Shown here: piece by piece, positions 43,770 to 54,406 of the stretch
How positions within the stretch are numbered: position 1 is the first letter of the stretch
Layout of the letters: each line of letters begins with the position of its first letter
Notes under the pieces: model-generated
What the model was told of the DNA's origin: nothing
Database searches by the model: none
What the model saw: the letters and a program-made list of their open reading frames with translations, nothing else
Translations under genes and position numbers: made by a program
DNA from: Aphanomyces cochlioides
Lineage: Eukaryota; Oomycota; Saprolegniomycetes; Saprolegniales; Verrucalvaceae
NCBI GenBank assembly: GCA_019828595.1
Contig: JAHQRK010000009.1
Span: 1,736,001 to 1,800,000 of the forward strand
Length of the DNA stretch: 64,000 nucleotides
Direction of reading: 5' to 3'

Positions 43770-44371
43770 TCAGACGAAGGTTGACCTTTTCAAGAAGACA
43801 CAAATCGAAAAATTTAGTTGTTGAAGTACAGTACTTTCTTTAAATAAGCTAAGAAGAGCATGAGCAGTTTGCACTTTCTTCATATGGGTTTCGCAGCTGA
43901 AATATTGAACTATGTCTTGCATGAGTCGTGCGTTGGCCTCTTCAGCGCTCATTCCTCTTTTAAGAAATGTATTCTAGAAAAGTATGTTAGCCCAAGGCTT
44001 GAACAACACCCACGTATTCATAAGTCCATTGTCGATATCTTGCTTCGCCAATTCGATTGTACATCTTGATCCGTCGAATGACCTGGACTTCCAAGAGTCT
44101 TGGACTCGTAGAGGCCAACACACGTCTAACGTCGCGGGGCGTGTTGTCTTGGCCTTGTCCACCGTGTACAATGATGCTCGTGATAATGTCACCAGTTTTG
44201 ATTCCACAATAGTGAGCCAGGCTATGCCGCCAGTCCTTTGGAGTCGATATAAATACCTTTATGCTTGACACAAACAACGAAAAACTGCATGCAATGGTAA
44301 GACGAGCAAGTATATGTGCATACCTTTAGCTTTTTCCCACGGCGTACTGTCGTTCCTTTTTTGATCGACAT
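43770..44371 (-). pseudogene. PDZ-domain protein gene with a one-base frameshift
   Basis: The exons are 44324-44371 (MSIKKGTTVRRGKKLK), 44014-44263 and 43770-43973, with introns of 60 and 40 nt, all GT-AG and phase 0. Exon 2 should be 249 nt but is 250. The reading HKGIYIDSKGLAA breaks at GGCATAGCC and resumes one base later as SLAHYCGIKTGDIITSI, so a single inserted base is indicated. The peptide matches a PDZ fold (K-G-I-Y-I..G-L-A-A, then G-I-K-T-G-D-I-I-T-S-I, then LEVQVIRR). Exon 3 (FLKRGMSAEEANARLMQDIV) is helical. It is about 166 residues if intact. It ends 28 bp from the convergent coiled-coil gene. Confidence 0.6.
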
Positions 44372-44494
44372 TGCTTCTCTCAGCGATGATGTCGATTTGA
44401 TCGTCGGTCAAAAATCAGAAAAGACCACAGTATTTTTGTATGCGGCAAATCCGACAATCCGATTCTTCGGAAAATGGGGACCGCAAAGAATTGG

Positions 44495-44790
44495 GTCTCG
44501 GATAATCGGATTCAGATACATACATAAAGTATGATTTAGATATTCGTTCGGACTGGGTTTATTATATACCAATGAAATCTCGAAGATCCCATTGCGGGGG
44601 GACTTTTGCAATTTCATTGGCTTGTCGCTATATTGACAGATTTGAAGCATTTGATTGGCCAATCCAACTTCTTCATCGGATAATTGGGCCCGAGAACCAA
44701 CTCAACGTCATCTCAGATAATCGGGCCCGATTTTACGACTCCACTCATCGGATAATCGGATATATGAGTATAGATAAATTAAGTTCAAAA
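44495..44790 (+). repeat. Left inverted repeat of the Dot1-like cassette
   Basis: It is the inverted counterpart of 47255-47475 at roughly 80-85% identity by eye, with an insertion around 44625-44690. It contains four TCGGATAAT(C/T)GG-type motifs. Confidence 0.75.
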
Positions 44791-44939
44791 GTATCCGATC
44801 GGCGCTGGAATTCGCGTGATCTTGGATGGCGCCAAGACCGAGAGTGCACAAAGCTCCGTGCGCCAAAATCGAACACCCAGTTAGGACACGTGCAGTTGCG
44901 TAGTTCTAGGGTCACATTCTGACACATATGTACAATACA

Positions 44940-47210
44940 TTACGTCGTGTGACGTTTATAAACTGTGCACGCGTAATCGACTACATCGTCATTCAATTTT
45001 ACTTCGCGAACTATTTCAAACGCTTCTGTGAAGATGTCGGGTCTGGAGTGGGACTTCCGTGGGAAGAAGCGTTTGGTCACTGCTAGGTACTTAATGCCTG
45101 AGTTCTCCGCATGCATTGATTTCACCAGCTCATCGGTTTCTGGCTTGAATCGCAGGTTGTTCGCAAATACCAAGCCTGCATTCGCAAACAGACTTTTGTT
45201 CGCTTGGTCGGATAGATCGCCCGCTCAAAGGAAATCTTCTCCATTTCTGCCACACCTTGTGCCAAAAGAGATTCTTTCGCGCGGACAGCAATATTGCGCC
45301 GCTCTTGTACGATTTCGATGCTAACACAATGGGATATTGTTTGTGGACGCGATGGCCACGAGCATAACCAAGTTCCCCGTACCTGATCCAATATCAACAA
45401 AGCCATAGATCCCAGTTACATCCAATGCATCCAATAGTCGCAAAAAGTCGTGCATGCTTACGTTGTCGTAAATTTCATGAGGTTGTCGATGCAAACGGAC
45501 AGATCTGGGTCTCGTTATACTGTACTGGACAGGATTTGATATCAAATCGATAGCTGCACTTCGAGACAAAGTGCCACCGTGGTAGCGTACGCGATTCGAT
45601 CGTCGACGCTTGGGATGATCTAAAGTGTCTGAGGCAGTTCCACTATGAAGAGCACGCTTGGTCATGTCTATTCGTGTGGATAGTGTTCTGGAGTCGGAAC
45701 TTGCTTGTGGAGAAATTCCGGGTGTCGATCGGGGGGAAAGAGCACCGACGCTTAACGTGGGTTTGCAGGTCGCCCAGAAGTACTTGCGAGAGTAGTGATC
45801 GATGAGCATCTTGACGCAAGAGCGGGGCGCAGTCATCCAGATTGATTTGGGGAAGTTGGTCAAATACACTGGGAGATAGAAAACGGGATGGCATGTCCAT
45901 GCGAGGTGTCGATCACGCTTCTTGAAGATGTAAGTGTGTGTCCTGCACCAGCCCACCATAGTCACTCTTTGTTGACCAACAATAGCATATAAACGGTCGC
46001 TGTCGAATAGCTGCTTGTTTGTTGTGATTACATACTTGACGCTCGATGATCGCAAAATTCTATGTTTGATGTAAACCACTTCGGGTGCCATGCCGCGCAT
46101 AAAGCAATAGACATGAGTCGCAGGGTCGTAGTATGAGATCTCTTCGGCAGCTGCATGAACGGGATATATTAAACAATCCTGGTTCGCATTCATAATAACA
46201 TGGATTGAAGTCGCCACACGACCCATGATGACTTCGAGCCCAAGGACAAGACGAGGCTTGAAATCACTGGCACATATAATAGCTTGCCCCGCACCACTTC
46301 CAATGTCCAGAAACACTGACGAGGAGCCCAACATAGCAAGGGAAAACGCTTTGTACAATGGCGTTTGACGAATCGACCCGGATATTCACGCCGGCATGTC
46401 TTTGCGATAAATCCCTGGCTCAATCTTTGAAAACGCTGGGAAACTATCGCCAGTAATTTTTGCGATTGCAGCCATAGTGTTCGCTCGGTCAGTCGGCTAA
46501 TATCTGGTGATATGCTCTCATCAAACTTCCACAGCGAAAACAATGGGCGCTTGCTGTCCTCGATACGTTTTTTAAGCTCTGGGTATTTGAGCTCCTTTTT
46601 AGCGAGATTGCCCTTCAAGTCATAGTTCAAGTCATAGTACGGCCATTGTAAATGATCTCGACTTGGTTGCTTATAGGATTGACACGGTCGGGCATATGCT
46701 TGACAAGAAAATACCCCCTTCGCCATCCTCGTAGCGCATAAATGTTTTACACCGTGCACCAACAGCTTCCATACCAAAGTTTCCGATATCGCCGAACATG
46801 GTGTTTGCCACTGTTGCGGAAGGAAATGGGGGGTCGGTAAGGTGCAGGGGTTTAGTGAGGTAGGCCAGGCAGTCCGCGTTAATGGAGGACACATTGTACC
46901 ACGAATACACCAAAGCTTCCATACTTCGGAACTTGCTGTCGGGGCAGCTGGAGATGGACCAATATGTCTTTTTGTTTGCAGCGTAGCGAGTAATGCAATG
47001 ACTCATGTAGTAGCTCTGCGAGAGTCGATGGTGATTGCCGAGGGATGCATGCCTCGATCCTGTTCTCATCGTGCCACAGGGATCAAGTTGACTCAATTCG
47101 TCGTGTTCTCTGCTTCTGGCGCGCACAAACGAGAAATAGCATGTGCGGCATTGGCATTCTTTACCCCCCTTGCACTCGGTGTCGTCGTTATTGGTGTTGC
47201 CTGGAGCCAT
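44940..47210 (-). pseudogene. Two-domain protein with Dot1-like SAM methyltransferase, multiply frameshifted
   Basis: Minus-strand frames follow each other: 47210-46671 (ALVYSWYNVSSINADCLAYL, SATVANTMFGDIGNFG), 46894-46190, 46358-45321, 45406-45122 and 45173-44940. A first methyltransferase-like segment has VFLDIGSGAGQAIICASDF. A second has YGFVDIGSGTGNLVMLVA, then SIEIVQERRNIAVRAKESLL, then AGLVFANNLRFKPETDELVK. The last matches the Dot1 motif in which (V/A)NN precedes a P-E-(V/T)-D helix. Dot1 enzymes methylate H3K79 or bind SAM in related folds. At least three frameshifts (about 46360, 45325 and 45190) make it non-functional. It lies wholly between the inverted repeats. Confidence 0.65.
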
Positions 47211-47254
47211 TTCGTTCGTGCGAATGGTTGCGCCGATCGGACATTTTTAACTCA

Positions 47255-47475
47255 ATATATCTATACTCGTAAATCCGATTATCCGATGAGGGGAGTCGTA
47301 AGTTTGGGCCTGTCGATTAATTGGTTCTCGGCCCGATAAGCCAATGAAATTGCAAAATCTCCCGCAATGTGATCTTCTTGATTTCAGTGGTATATAGTAA
47401 ACTCAATCCGAACGAATATCTAAACAATACTTTATGTATGTATCTGAATCCGATTATCCGAGACTCTTATCATTT
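47255..47475 (-). repeat. Right inverted repeat of the Dot1-like cassette
   Basis: It begins near ATATATCTATACTCG and runs to TCTGAATCCGATTATCCGAG. Further CGATTTTCCGA motifs continue to about 47585, so the arm may be longer than the aligned part. Confidence 0.75.
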
Positions 47476-47622
47476 CGAGCCAGATTTTCCGTTGTGCGAT
47501 TCATCGCAGTCGCGATTTTCCGATACGCAATTCATCGCTGGCCCGATTTTCCGATGCACACTTCATCAAACCCGATTTTCCGAGGATTATTCTCCTTCAC
47601 AAAAAGGTGTAGCATTATAATA

Positions 47623-47775
47623 GGGGGAATAAAATTAGAGAATTTGCTTTTCCTTTTTGTTTTCGATCTCTTCGAAAAGCAAAAGTATACTTTTAATTTT
47701 TGGCCTACGAAAAGCAAAACTCGAAAAGCAAAGTCGAAACGCAAAAGTAGCCGATTTTTCTATTTTGATTCCCCC
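47623..47775. mobile_element. Small MITE, GGGGGAATAA ends (153 bp)
   Basis: The ends are GGGGGAATAAAATTAG and ATTTTGATTCCCCC, with TA on both sides (47621-47622 and 47776-47777). The interior is rich in AAAAGCAAAAG. It shares termini with 49339-49686. Confidence 0.7.
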
Positions 47776-47826
47776 TAATATAATGCTATATCCATAATAT
47801 GGATAAAGTCTGTGCTACGAGTTATC

Positions 47827-48284
47827 AATAATGACCATCTTGGGTTTTGAGAACGATTACTTCGTTCATCCAATGTGGCAGTCGCTGTTGGAGCTCGCTT
47901 CCCTATTGAATTTACTCCGTCATATTTCCCCATCAAATTCGTGCTCGAAAAGTCTTGCGAGATACCTGATTGCCGGACTGATCAATTGCTGTCAGATTAT
48001 GCTGCTGAGTTTCCGCACCTCACTTTAACAATCTATCCCCCAGAGATTCAGGGCCCCAAAGTTAGCTTCACAAAATTATTGTAGTCAATGAGGACTACGT
48101 TTTCTTTCCCAACACTAAACCACGAGGCATATGCCCATCGAACCACCGAAGGACGACATTCGAAAAGAAAGCACAAGTTCTTGATATCGTAACGCAAATG
48201 GTGTATAGTCACGGGGCTTCCTACTCAGACATCCTTGTGCCACTTATGAGATCAGCAGGAGATAGCCAAATGCAATTACATTAG
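47827..48284 (+). pseudogene. Unrecognised decayed coding region
   Basis: One frame gives ARFPIEFTPSYFPIKFVLEK and LTLTIYPPEIQGPKVSFTKL up to a stop at 48084. A second frame picks up at once with VVNEDYVFFPNTKPRGICPS and QMVYSHGASYSDILVPLMRS. The two parts look like one protein broken by a frameshift. I do not recognise the family. Confidence 0.4.
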
Positions 48285-49338
48285 AATGTATCTGTGGGGT
48301 GACACATCAATCGTCGTGATTGAACACCAAACACGAGTGCACATCAAGATAAACGTGAGATTGTCAAAACAAGAATAGATGATCAGTCACTGAAGTGGAA
48401 TTTGTCAATGAATCGAGTTACTCAGCTACTTTGCTGCATATCCATGTAAAGACAAACCCTTCGAGAGGTTTGAGAGTGTTCCCCCAGGAGAAAATATTGT
48501 AGCATTCAAAACACGACTAGCTAAAACCTCTAATATTGTCAGTACTGTAGCACTCTTTAAATGGGTTGTTGTAGAAGATGTGAACGGCTTGACCCGAAGC
48601 CTTCGTTTCGAGCTCTGCATTTCAAGTATTAAAAGATGACTCAAGCCTCTGGTCAACTCTTAATGTTAAAACCGTTTATAGAGCTGGGTGACCTTGGGCG
48701 ATGGCACAAAATCCATACAATTCTTTAAGACTACTATTCATACTCGTGGTTGCATGCAGAGCCACCCGTACAAACACATCATATAGCGTTGACAAGTCAG
48801 AGTTTAGTCTAAATGCAAATCGCATATTATGTAGTTGAACGTTCAATAGCTTCTACCTAGCATGATGTGACGCCAGCTCTGCTAAACGGAATAAGCTGCT
48901 TGACGATTTGTCCTCTATCATAAGCTCAACATCACCTACGGGTGATTTAACTTTAAGATGTGGCGGTGGTTTACGCATCTTCTGGGAACAACATTCAAAT
49001 TTAGGCATCACATCAATCTACTCTAAAAGCTCGCTTCCAGGAAAACGGGAGTACAGACATTTCTGCCATTGTACATGAAGTGGTCACATAACATCGGATT
49101 GCCAAACAAGAAATTAGACTTACAGCCCCATATTTTCCTTTCCCTGTTCAATCAGTAAAAGTCTAAATTCAACGAAAGTGTCAAACTTCGACAGATAACA
49201 AGGGGTTTAGAGTGAACCTGGCCTTAGTGTCTTGTATATCAATTCATTGGGATGAGAGGAATTGCCAGGATTCAGTTTGGTCGGTGGAAAGGTCGGACCA
49301 CGTTTTGACTAATTCGACATACTTCGAAGTATTCAATA
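48285..49338. other. Non-coding region
   Basis: No gene, RNA or repeat could be supported. A minus-strand frame at 48426-48656 has no recognisable match. Confidence 0.35.
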
Positions 49339-49686
49339 GGGGGAATCAGTTTAAAAGAATCCGGATTTTGATTTTGAGTTATTGCGTGAAACCAAAATCA
49401 AATATAATAAAGTACCTTGACTTTTGCATTCCACAGTTCAAACGGGGAATCAAACTAGAAGAATTGATTTTGAGTTTTGTGTGACACACGACCGGATACG
49501 CAACAACAAAGCCCCGATGACATCCGGATAGCTCATCTTATCTATACAGCTGTTTCTGTTTTTGCGTTTGATTTTACAAAAGGAAAAGCTCCTCCAGAGG
49601 TGCTTTTGCTTTTGCCAAAAAAAATTTGATTTGGAAATCAAAATCATGATTCTGAAAAGGGCTGTTTTTTCTAAACTGATTCCCCC
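49339..49686. mobile_element. MITE, GGGGGAATCAGTTT ends (348 bp)
   Basis: The left end GGGGGAATCAGTTTA and right end TAAACTGATTCCCCC are perfect inverses, flanked by TA (49337-49338 and 49687-49688). A second internal GGGGAATCAAACT copy lies at about 49444. It belongs with the 153-bp element at 47623. No coding capacity. Confidence 0.8.
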
Positions 49687-51705
49687 TAATAAGGATAAGT
49701 TTTTAGAAATACGAAATGTATACTAATACTAGAAAATGCAGGCATTATTTTCTGTTTTAGCACTCGACAACATGGGATATCCGCCTTAATTCTTTAATAA
49801 AACTAGCAAAAGCAAAGGCTGATTTTCGACTATCCGTATAGCAAAAGAGGTACTTTTGGAAATGAAAAGCAAAAGTCAAAAGCAGAAATTTCTGGTTTGA
49901 TTCACACAAATGTTCCATCGAACTGAGCCTAACCGTTTTATCTCGCGGAGAAAAAAGTGCTGTTTTAAAACGGGAGAATCTGATGTGCTTGATAACTGGA
50001 ACGCAGATTGATGAGTAAATATGTAGCAAAAGTGCTGCTTCAACATCGTGCGTTGAAACTTTCAGTTAATGAGCTGGGCAAATAGACCTGATGCAGGGAA
50101 TGAATCTTCGTTTTGACTGAAAATTGAGCCTGCAATGGATTTGGCACTTCATTTTCTCGTTTTGATATAGTTCGGATTGCTTTTGTACGCTGATCACAAT
50201 CAATGAGGTATTTAATTTGTAGACTTACTCGTCATGTGTTATTCGGTAGACTTTGTTACTACTCTGGATTTTAATATAAGCCTGTTTTCCTTCTGAGGTG
50301 TATAATTTTATAAAGTGAACTCAAATTGCTTTGTATTGGGTATTTTTCGACAAATCACATCGTGAAGGTTGTAATGATTCTTGAATCAACGCCTTTTGTC
50401 CAATGGATGATGAGAAATTGAAAACCACATTCACATACAATTTTCAAGTGATTTAGATTCTCCCACAGTATTGTGGGGGCTGAATGGGAAGATACAGCAC
50501 TTTGATTGGCTGTATCTCAGTCATATATTAATCTTTTTCGACAAAACAAAAAATACAAAATAATTACTGTCCTTTTCAGTGAAATGTGGACTTGGCAGGT
50601 CATTGGCCAAATCGCATATTAATCGACTATACTTAATTTAATATGAAATATCGTATTGTATACCAAGTTCAGTACAATTTCTTCCAGGCAATGGTACTGC
50701 GCTAAGTTCACTAACACCTGCATCCCAGAATACCGTCATGTATGATTTCTACGCCAAATACAACCTCGTTATGAAGTGTCAAGACGCCGCGCGTATCTTC
50801 CGCGAGTCAGCGTCCATCATGGCCTTTCCCCAAGTCATAAAATTAAGGTGATTTGATTGGTCAAAATATTGAAAATACTGATATATGATTGGCTAGTCGA
50901 TTGTCAGTCGATTCTGGCAAGTCGATTCGATTCGACAGCCCAGTCCAATTTGGAATCGAATGCATAATACTACGTAGTAAGATTTTCTGAAAAATGTTTT
51001 TATGACGTTGAATTTGTATCGGTATTCCCAAAAGGAATAATGAGACCGAAAAAAATGACTTGTCATGTAAACTGTCCTTGACGGGTTAGGTGAAACTTTA
51101 GCTCAATTGATTGGTTATAAAATGATGTAATATATAGATTTATACAGTTAAACAAATTGTCGTTTTCCATCATTTTATTCATTTTCAGAGAGAATGTCAA
51201 GCAAATCGCCTTCACGATCGGCATCGGCAAGAAGAGAGTCATCAGTCGCCGCAAAATACAAGTCAACTCATGTTTTTTCCCATAACTTTGTCGTTCGGAA
51301 TGCTTAATGTATGAGTCGTAGCGTTTTATAGAGAGGACAGAAAGCGCTCTGAACTAGTCATTCCTACACAATAAAATTTTCTTTGAGGGATGGAAATCAG
51401 CGGAAAATGTCTATTTTGTCAGAATGTGTACGATCCCAATATGCCCCTACAATAGTGATTTGGATTGTCCAACAGTTTCATGGGTATAGTACTACTATTT
51501 TTTTATAAAATTTTGTATTATCCACTCTTTAGTAGATACTATTCAGAACTAGTAGATACTACCAAAAAACATCTGTGGCACAGTAATCAGGCAGTCGTAT
51601 ACAAACTTCTATATAATTGATGTTAGAAACCTGCTTATATTTTGTTCCACGATCCGACGACAAACCTGCTTATATTAAAATCCAGAGTAGTATTGTGGTT
51701 TTAAT
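49687..51705. other. AT-rich region with fragments only
   Basis: Two kilobases without a supported gene. A short coding-like stretch at about 50687-50850 (SLTPASQNTVMYDFYAKYNL, DAARIFRESASIMAFPQ) and another near 51185-51260 look like gene debris. GATTGGCTAGTCGATT blocks near 50890 resemble the AT-rich repeat family. Confidence 0.35.
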
Positions 51706-52230
51706 AAAAAACTGGAGTCGTGCGGAATAAATTTTGACGCAAGCAAATTGACGCATACAAATTTCAAGTGGAATGAAATTGAATATTTCGAACATGTTTT
51801 CAAACATTTAAAACGTTTGAAATTACACTATTTAATGGTCACGATCGAGGGCACTATAAGAAAATGTTTGTGTAAGGGCCCGTCTGGCAACCGAAAATAT
51901 TACAATAAATAGGTCCAAAATGCCATTTTGAGGCCAAATTCAATATTTAGGTCAAAATATGACTTTGTTTATCTCCAAAGTTTTGCACCAAATCCAATAT
52001 TTTTGGTTTGGATATACTCACTGGAGGCTCTCAAAATGCCATTTTACGAGATGGAGGTTTACCTCTATTTTGAATATGCCATAAATCATTCATCCCAATT
52101 TAGCTGAAAATGGCATATTGATTTTGAATTTTTGCCAGACGCACCCTAAACTGTAAATAGTGTATGAGTCAATTATTTGAAACATTTTCAAAACATCTCA
52201 AATTTCCAGTTTTGGACCCAAACGACAATA
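51706..52230. repeat. Dispersed repeat, copy carrying a MITE
   Basis: This is the same family as 39960-40240 (AAAAAACTGGAGTCG.., CATTTAAAACGTTTGAAAT, AATAGTGTATGAGTCAATT). It is split at 51875 by the 271-bp MITE. Confidence 0.75.
51876..52146. mobile_element. Harbinger-type MITE, copy 2 (271 bp)
   Basis: It starts GGGCCCGTCTGGCAA and ends TTGCCAGACGCACCC, flanked by TAA (51873-51875 and 52147-52149). The related locus at 40137 has a single TAA, so this is a genuine insertion. It is about 90% identical to 32435-32708. Confidence 0.92.
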
Positions 52231-53734
52231 TCCTTCACACACCAGTGAAATGTTTGTTACTCAAAGATACCCTGGATTTGTCCAACAGATGTGATCAAAC
52301 TCTTCGAATGAGTGCTCGATTTCATATGCTTTGACGCATCAATAAGAACTTCCCATCGTTCATCTATACTTGTCTTTTGATCACATTTCCAGAGTCCAAT
52401 CCCTTTCTGCATCCCAACTTCACATGTAAACACTAACTCTGGGCTCGCTTTTTTCCTTGATTGCTTTGGACACAAGAGAACATCTCGAGCTTTCTCCGCA
52501 CAGTGCAAATGGGAATTCATTACTTCCGCATTGAAGCTTCTCGTGGCGCTCTCTATCTTCTGTTTTGACATATCCTTCCACTTTGAACAAAGTGCACCAC
52601 AGTGAGAATTTATCCAAACGGATCGGTCGTCTTTAATTCATCAGAAGTGGACAACACAACTACTCACCCTCTTAAACCCATATTCGTCATTCTTTGTCGC
52701 ATCCACAAAAATCGAATCCAGAGCCGATCAGACTCACCCCTTCACGGCAATCGTGGGAAACGAAGCACTGTCAATTGTTGGTCGCTTGTGCTATGAAAGC
52801 GAGCATTGATCTTTGCATAGATATTAAAGGACTTTCTCGTGAGATGGAAAATCGTCAGTTTAGAAAAAATGTTCTGGAAAGACGCATGTCTGACGAATCT
52901 GTTTCCCAGTCACTTATTTTGGATCCGATTTGACACAAAAATCTCCTCCATGACGTTTCCAAGGACCAATCAAAGTGGATCCATATTCCACGCATGCTGA
53001 TCTGGTAGTTTCCATAAAGAAAGTGGACGCGTTCGACGGAGCAAAGACACGAAACCGCATTGGGATCTGCCCACAGTAGAGTGCATATTCTGGTCTACGT
53101 TTGGTCACAGCCCTGGCATTTGGCCGTCGTCGGACACGGCAAACAAACACTTGATGCTTGATGAGTCGTCGTTAGTGTTCCTATTATAGTAGGTCCCTGG
53201 GCGCGCATTCACCTCCAGATGACTTGTGTGACGCGATCTTTTCTCCGCTCTCGCGTTGTGATATCCTGTGCAAGTTTCAAGTTGTTGCCTGCATTGGCTT
53301 CTCGTCATTTGCTACAACCGTGGGACGCTGAATGTGACACGTTTGCAAAAACGACGAATCTTGAAGGCCTTGCCGAGTGCTAATACCGAAAGGAAACTCT
53401 CCAGTACATGTCAAATATGGTAGTCGAGTCATCTATGAGAGCTCATGCAAGACGAGCTTCCAGTTGAAACCATGGAGAGAACAAGACTGTAGTCGAGTAC
53501 TCTGTCTGGCGTCACACGACAGAAAACGTGGTCGATGGCCCATAATTGCTGAACTTCTCTGAGCTCAACCACTCACCTATCACATTCCATACAAGAGTGG
53601 CTCTGCATTTCGATGAAACTACTGTGCGGTCTGTTCATACTCGCTTTTTGCTATGTCTAAGCTACCCGCTACACTTCATCCTCAATCTCTCGAATGGGCC
53701 AAACCAATACCAAGACGATGCCAAATCAGCAGAC
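52231..53734. other. Region with unassigned coding-like fragments
   Basis: Minus-strand frames at 52571-52257, 53150-52914 and 53308-53105 have protein-like composition (RPEYALYCGQIPMRFRVFAP, SACVEYGSTLIGPWKRHGGD), but no start, splice pattern or family ties them together. They may be a decayed gene. Confidence 0.3.
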
Positions 53735-54261
53735 ATGGTTGAGATCAGCATGGATCAACCATCTCAGCGACATTGTGGCCATCCCGGCTGTAATCGCTGG
53801 GTTGTGAGTCGAGGAGTATGTATTCGCCATGGGGTACGTATTGTCGTCAAGAACGTCCAAGCATGATCAGCCTTGTTAGGTAGGCCCTCGCTGTGTGATT
53901 CCAAACTGTCCAAGCGGCGCAAAGAAGGGCGGACTCTGTTGGAAACACGGTCTATCTTTTGATCACATGTATGGAACTGACTATCGAAGCTTAGGCGGCT
54001 CGAAGCAGTGTGAGTGGATGTCCAAATCTTTGTAAAGCACGCGGACTCTGTTGGGCTCATGGTGGCGGTAAACCGCGCAAAGCACAGAGTTGTGCCAAAA
54101 CAGCTCTTCTGAATGGATTTTGCTGGGCTCATGGTGGAGGTAGGCAGACATCGTACTCAAATGGTTTCAAGATTGGTATAGGTAAGCGCTGCAAGGTGGA
54201 AGGCTGCAAACGTCCTGGATACGAGCGAAATGGCAATCGTTGTGATCGACATTGTGAATGA
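53735..54261 (+). pseudogene. WRKY19-like Cys/His-repeat protein, frameshifted
   Basis: The exons are 53735-53833, 53880-53949 and 53995-54261, with introns of 46 and 45 nt. Repeats of about 24 residues follow C-x4-C-x(9-11)-G-x-C-x-x-H-G: HCGHPGCNRWVVSRGVCIRH, RCVIPNCPSGAKKGGLCWKH, SGCPNLCKARGLCWAHGGG and CAKTALLNGFCWAHGGG, ending CKRPGYERNGNRCDRHCE. Such zinc-binding repeats are abundant in oomycete proteins labelled 'WRKY19-like', which are not plant WRKY factors. A one-base frameshift at about 54010-54015 (AAGCAGTGTGAGTGG) joins exon 3's start to a different frame. The same defect is in the second copy at 59536. Confidence 0.7.
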
Positions 54262-54406
54262 TGGCAGCTTCTCGAGCTGCCATAACGATAAGCTTGCGAT
54301 TCACTTGCAAGATCTCCGTTGATGTCCATAGAAATGTGAATGGCGATAAGTTCGCGATCCTTCTTAACTTTGCCTTGGATGGTCTTGTCACGACGCTTTA
54401 TAACTA

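Larger units (their letters stand above)
44495..47475. mobile_element. Inverted-repeat cassette carrying a Dot1-like methyltransferase gene
   Basis: About 3 kb is flanked by long inverted repeats (44495-44790 and 47255-47475) that align as reverse complements through CTCGGATAATCGGATTCAG, ATACATACATAAAGTAT, GATATTCGTTCGGA, TTTTGCAATTTCATTGGCTT and CATCGGATAATCGGAT. The left arm has an extra segment of about 60 bp. TCGGATAATCGG-like motifs recur in both arms. The only coding content is a decayed Dot1-like gene on the minus strand; no transposase is visible. The exact termini and target duplication were not fixed. Confidence 0.6.

Noticed and set aside
52257..53308. Minus-strand frames as a multi-exon gene
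   Set aside because: No consistent GT-AG path or recognisable domain; left as unassigned.
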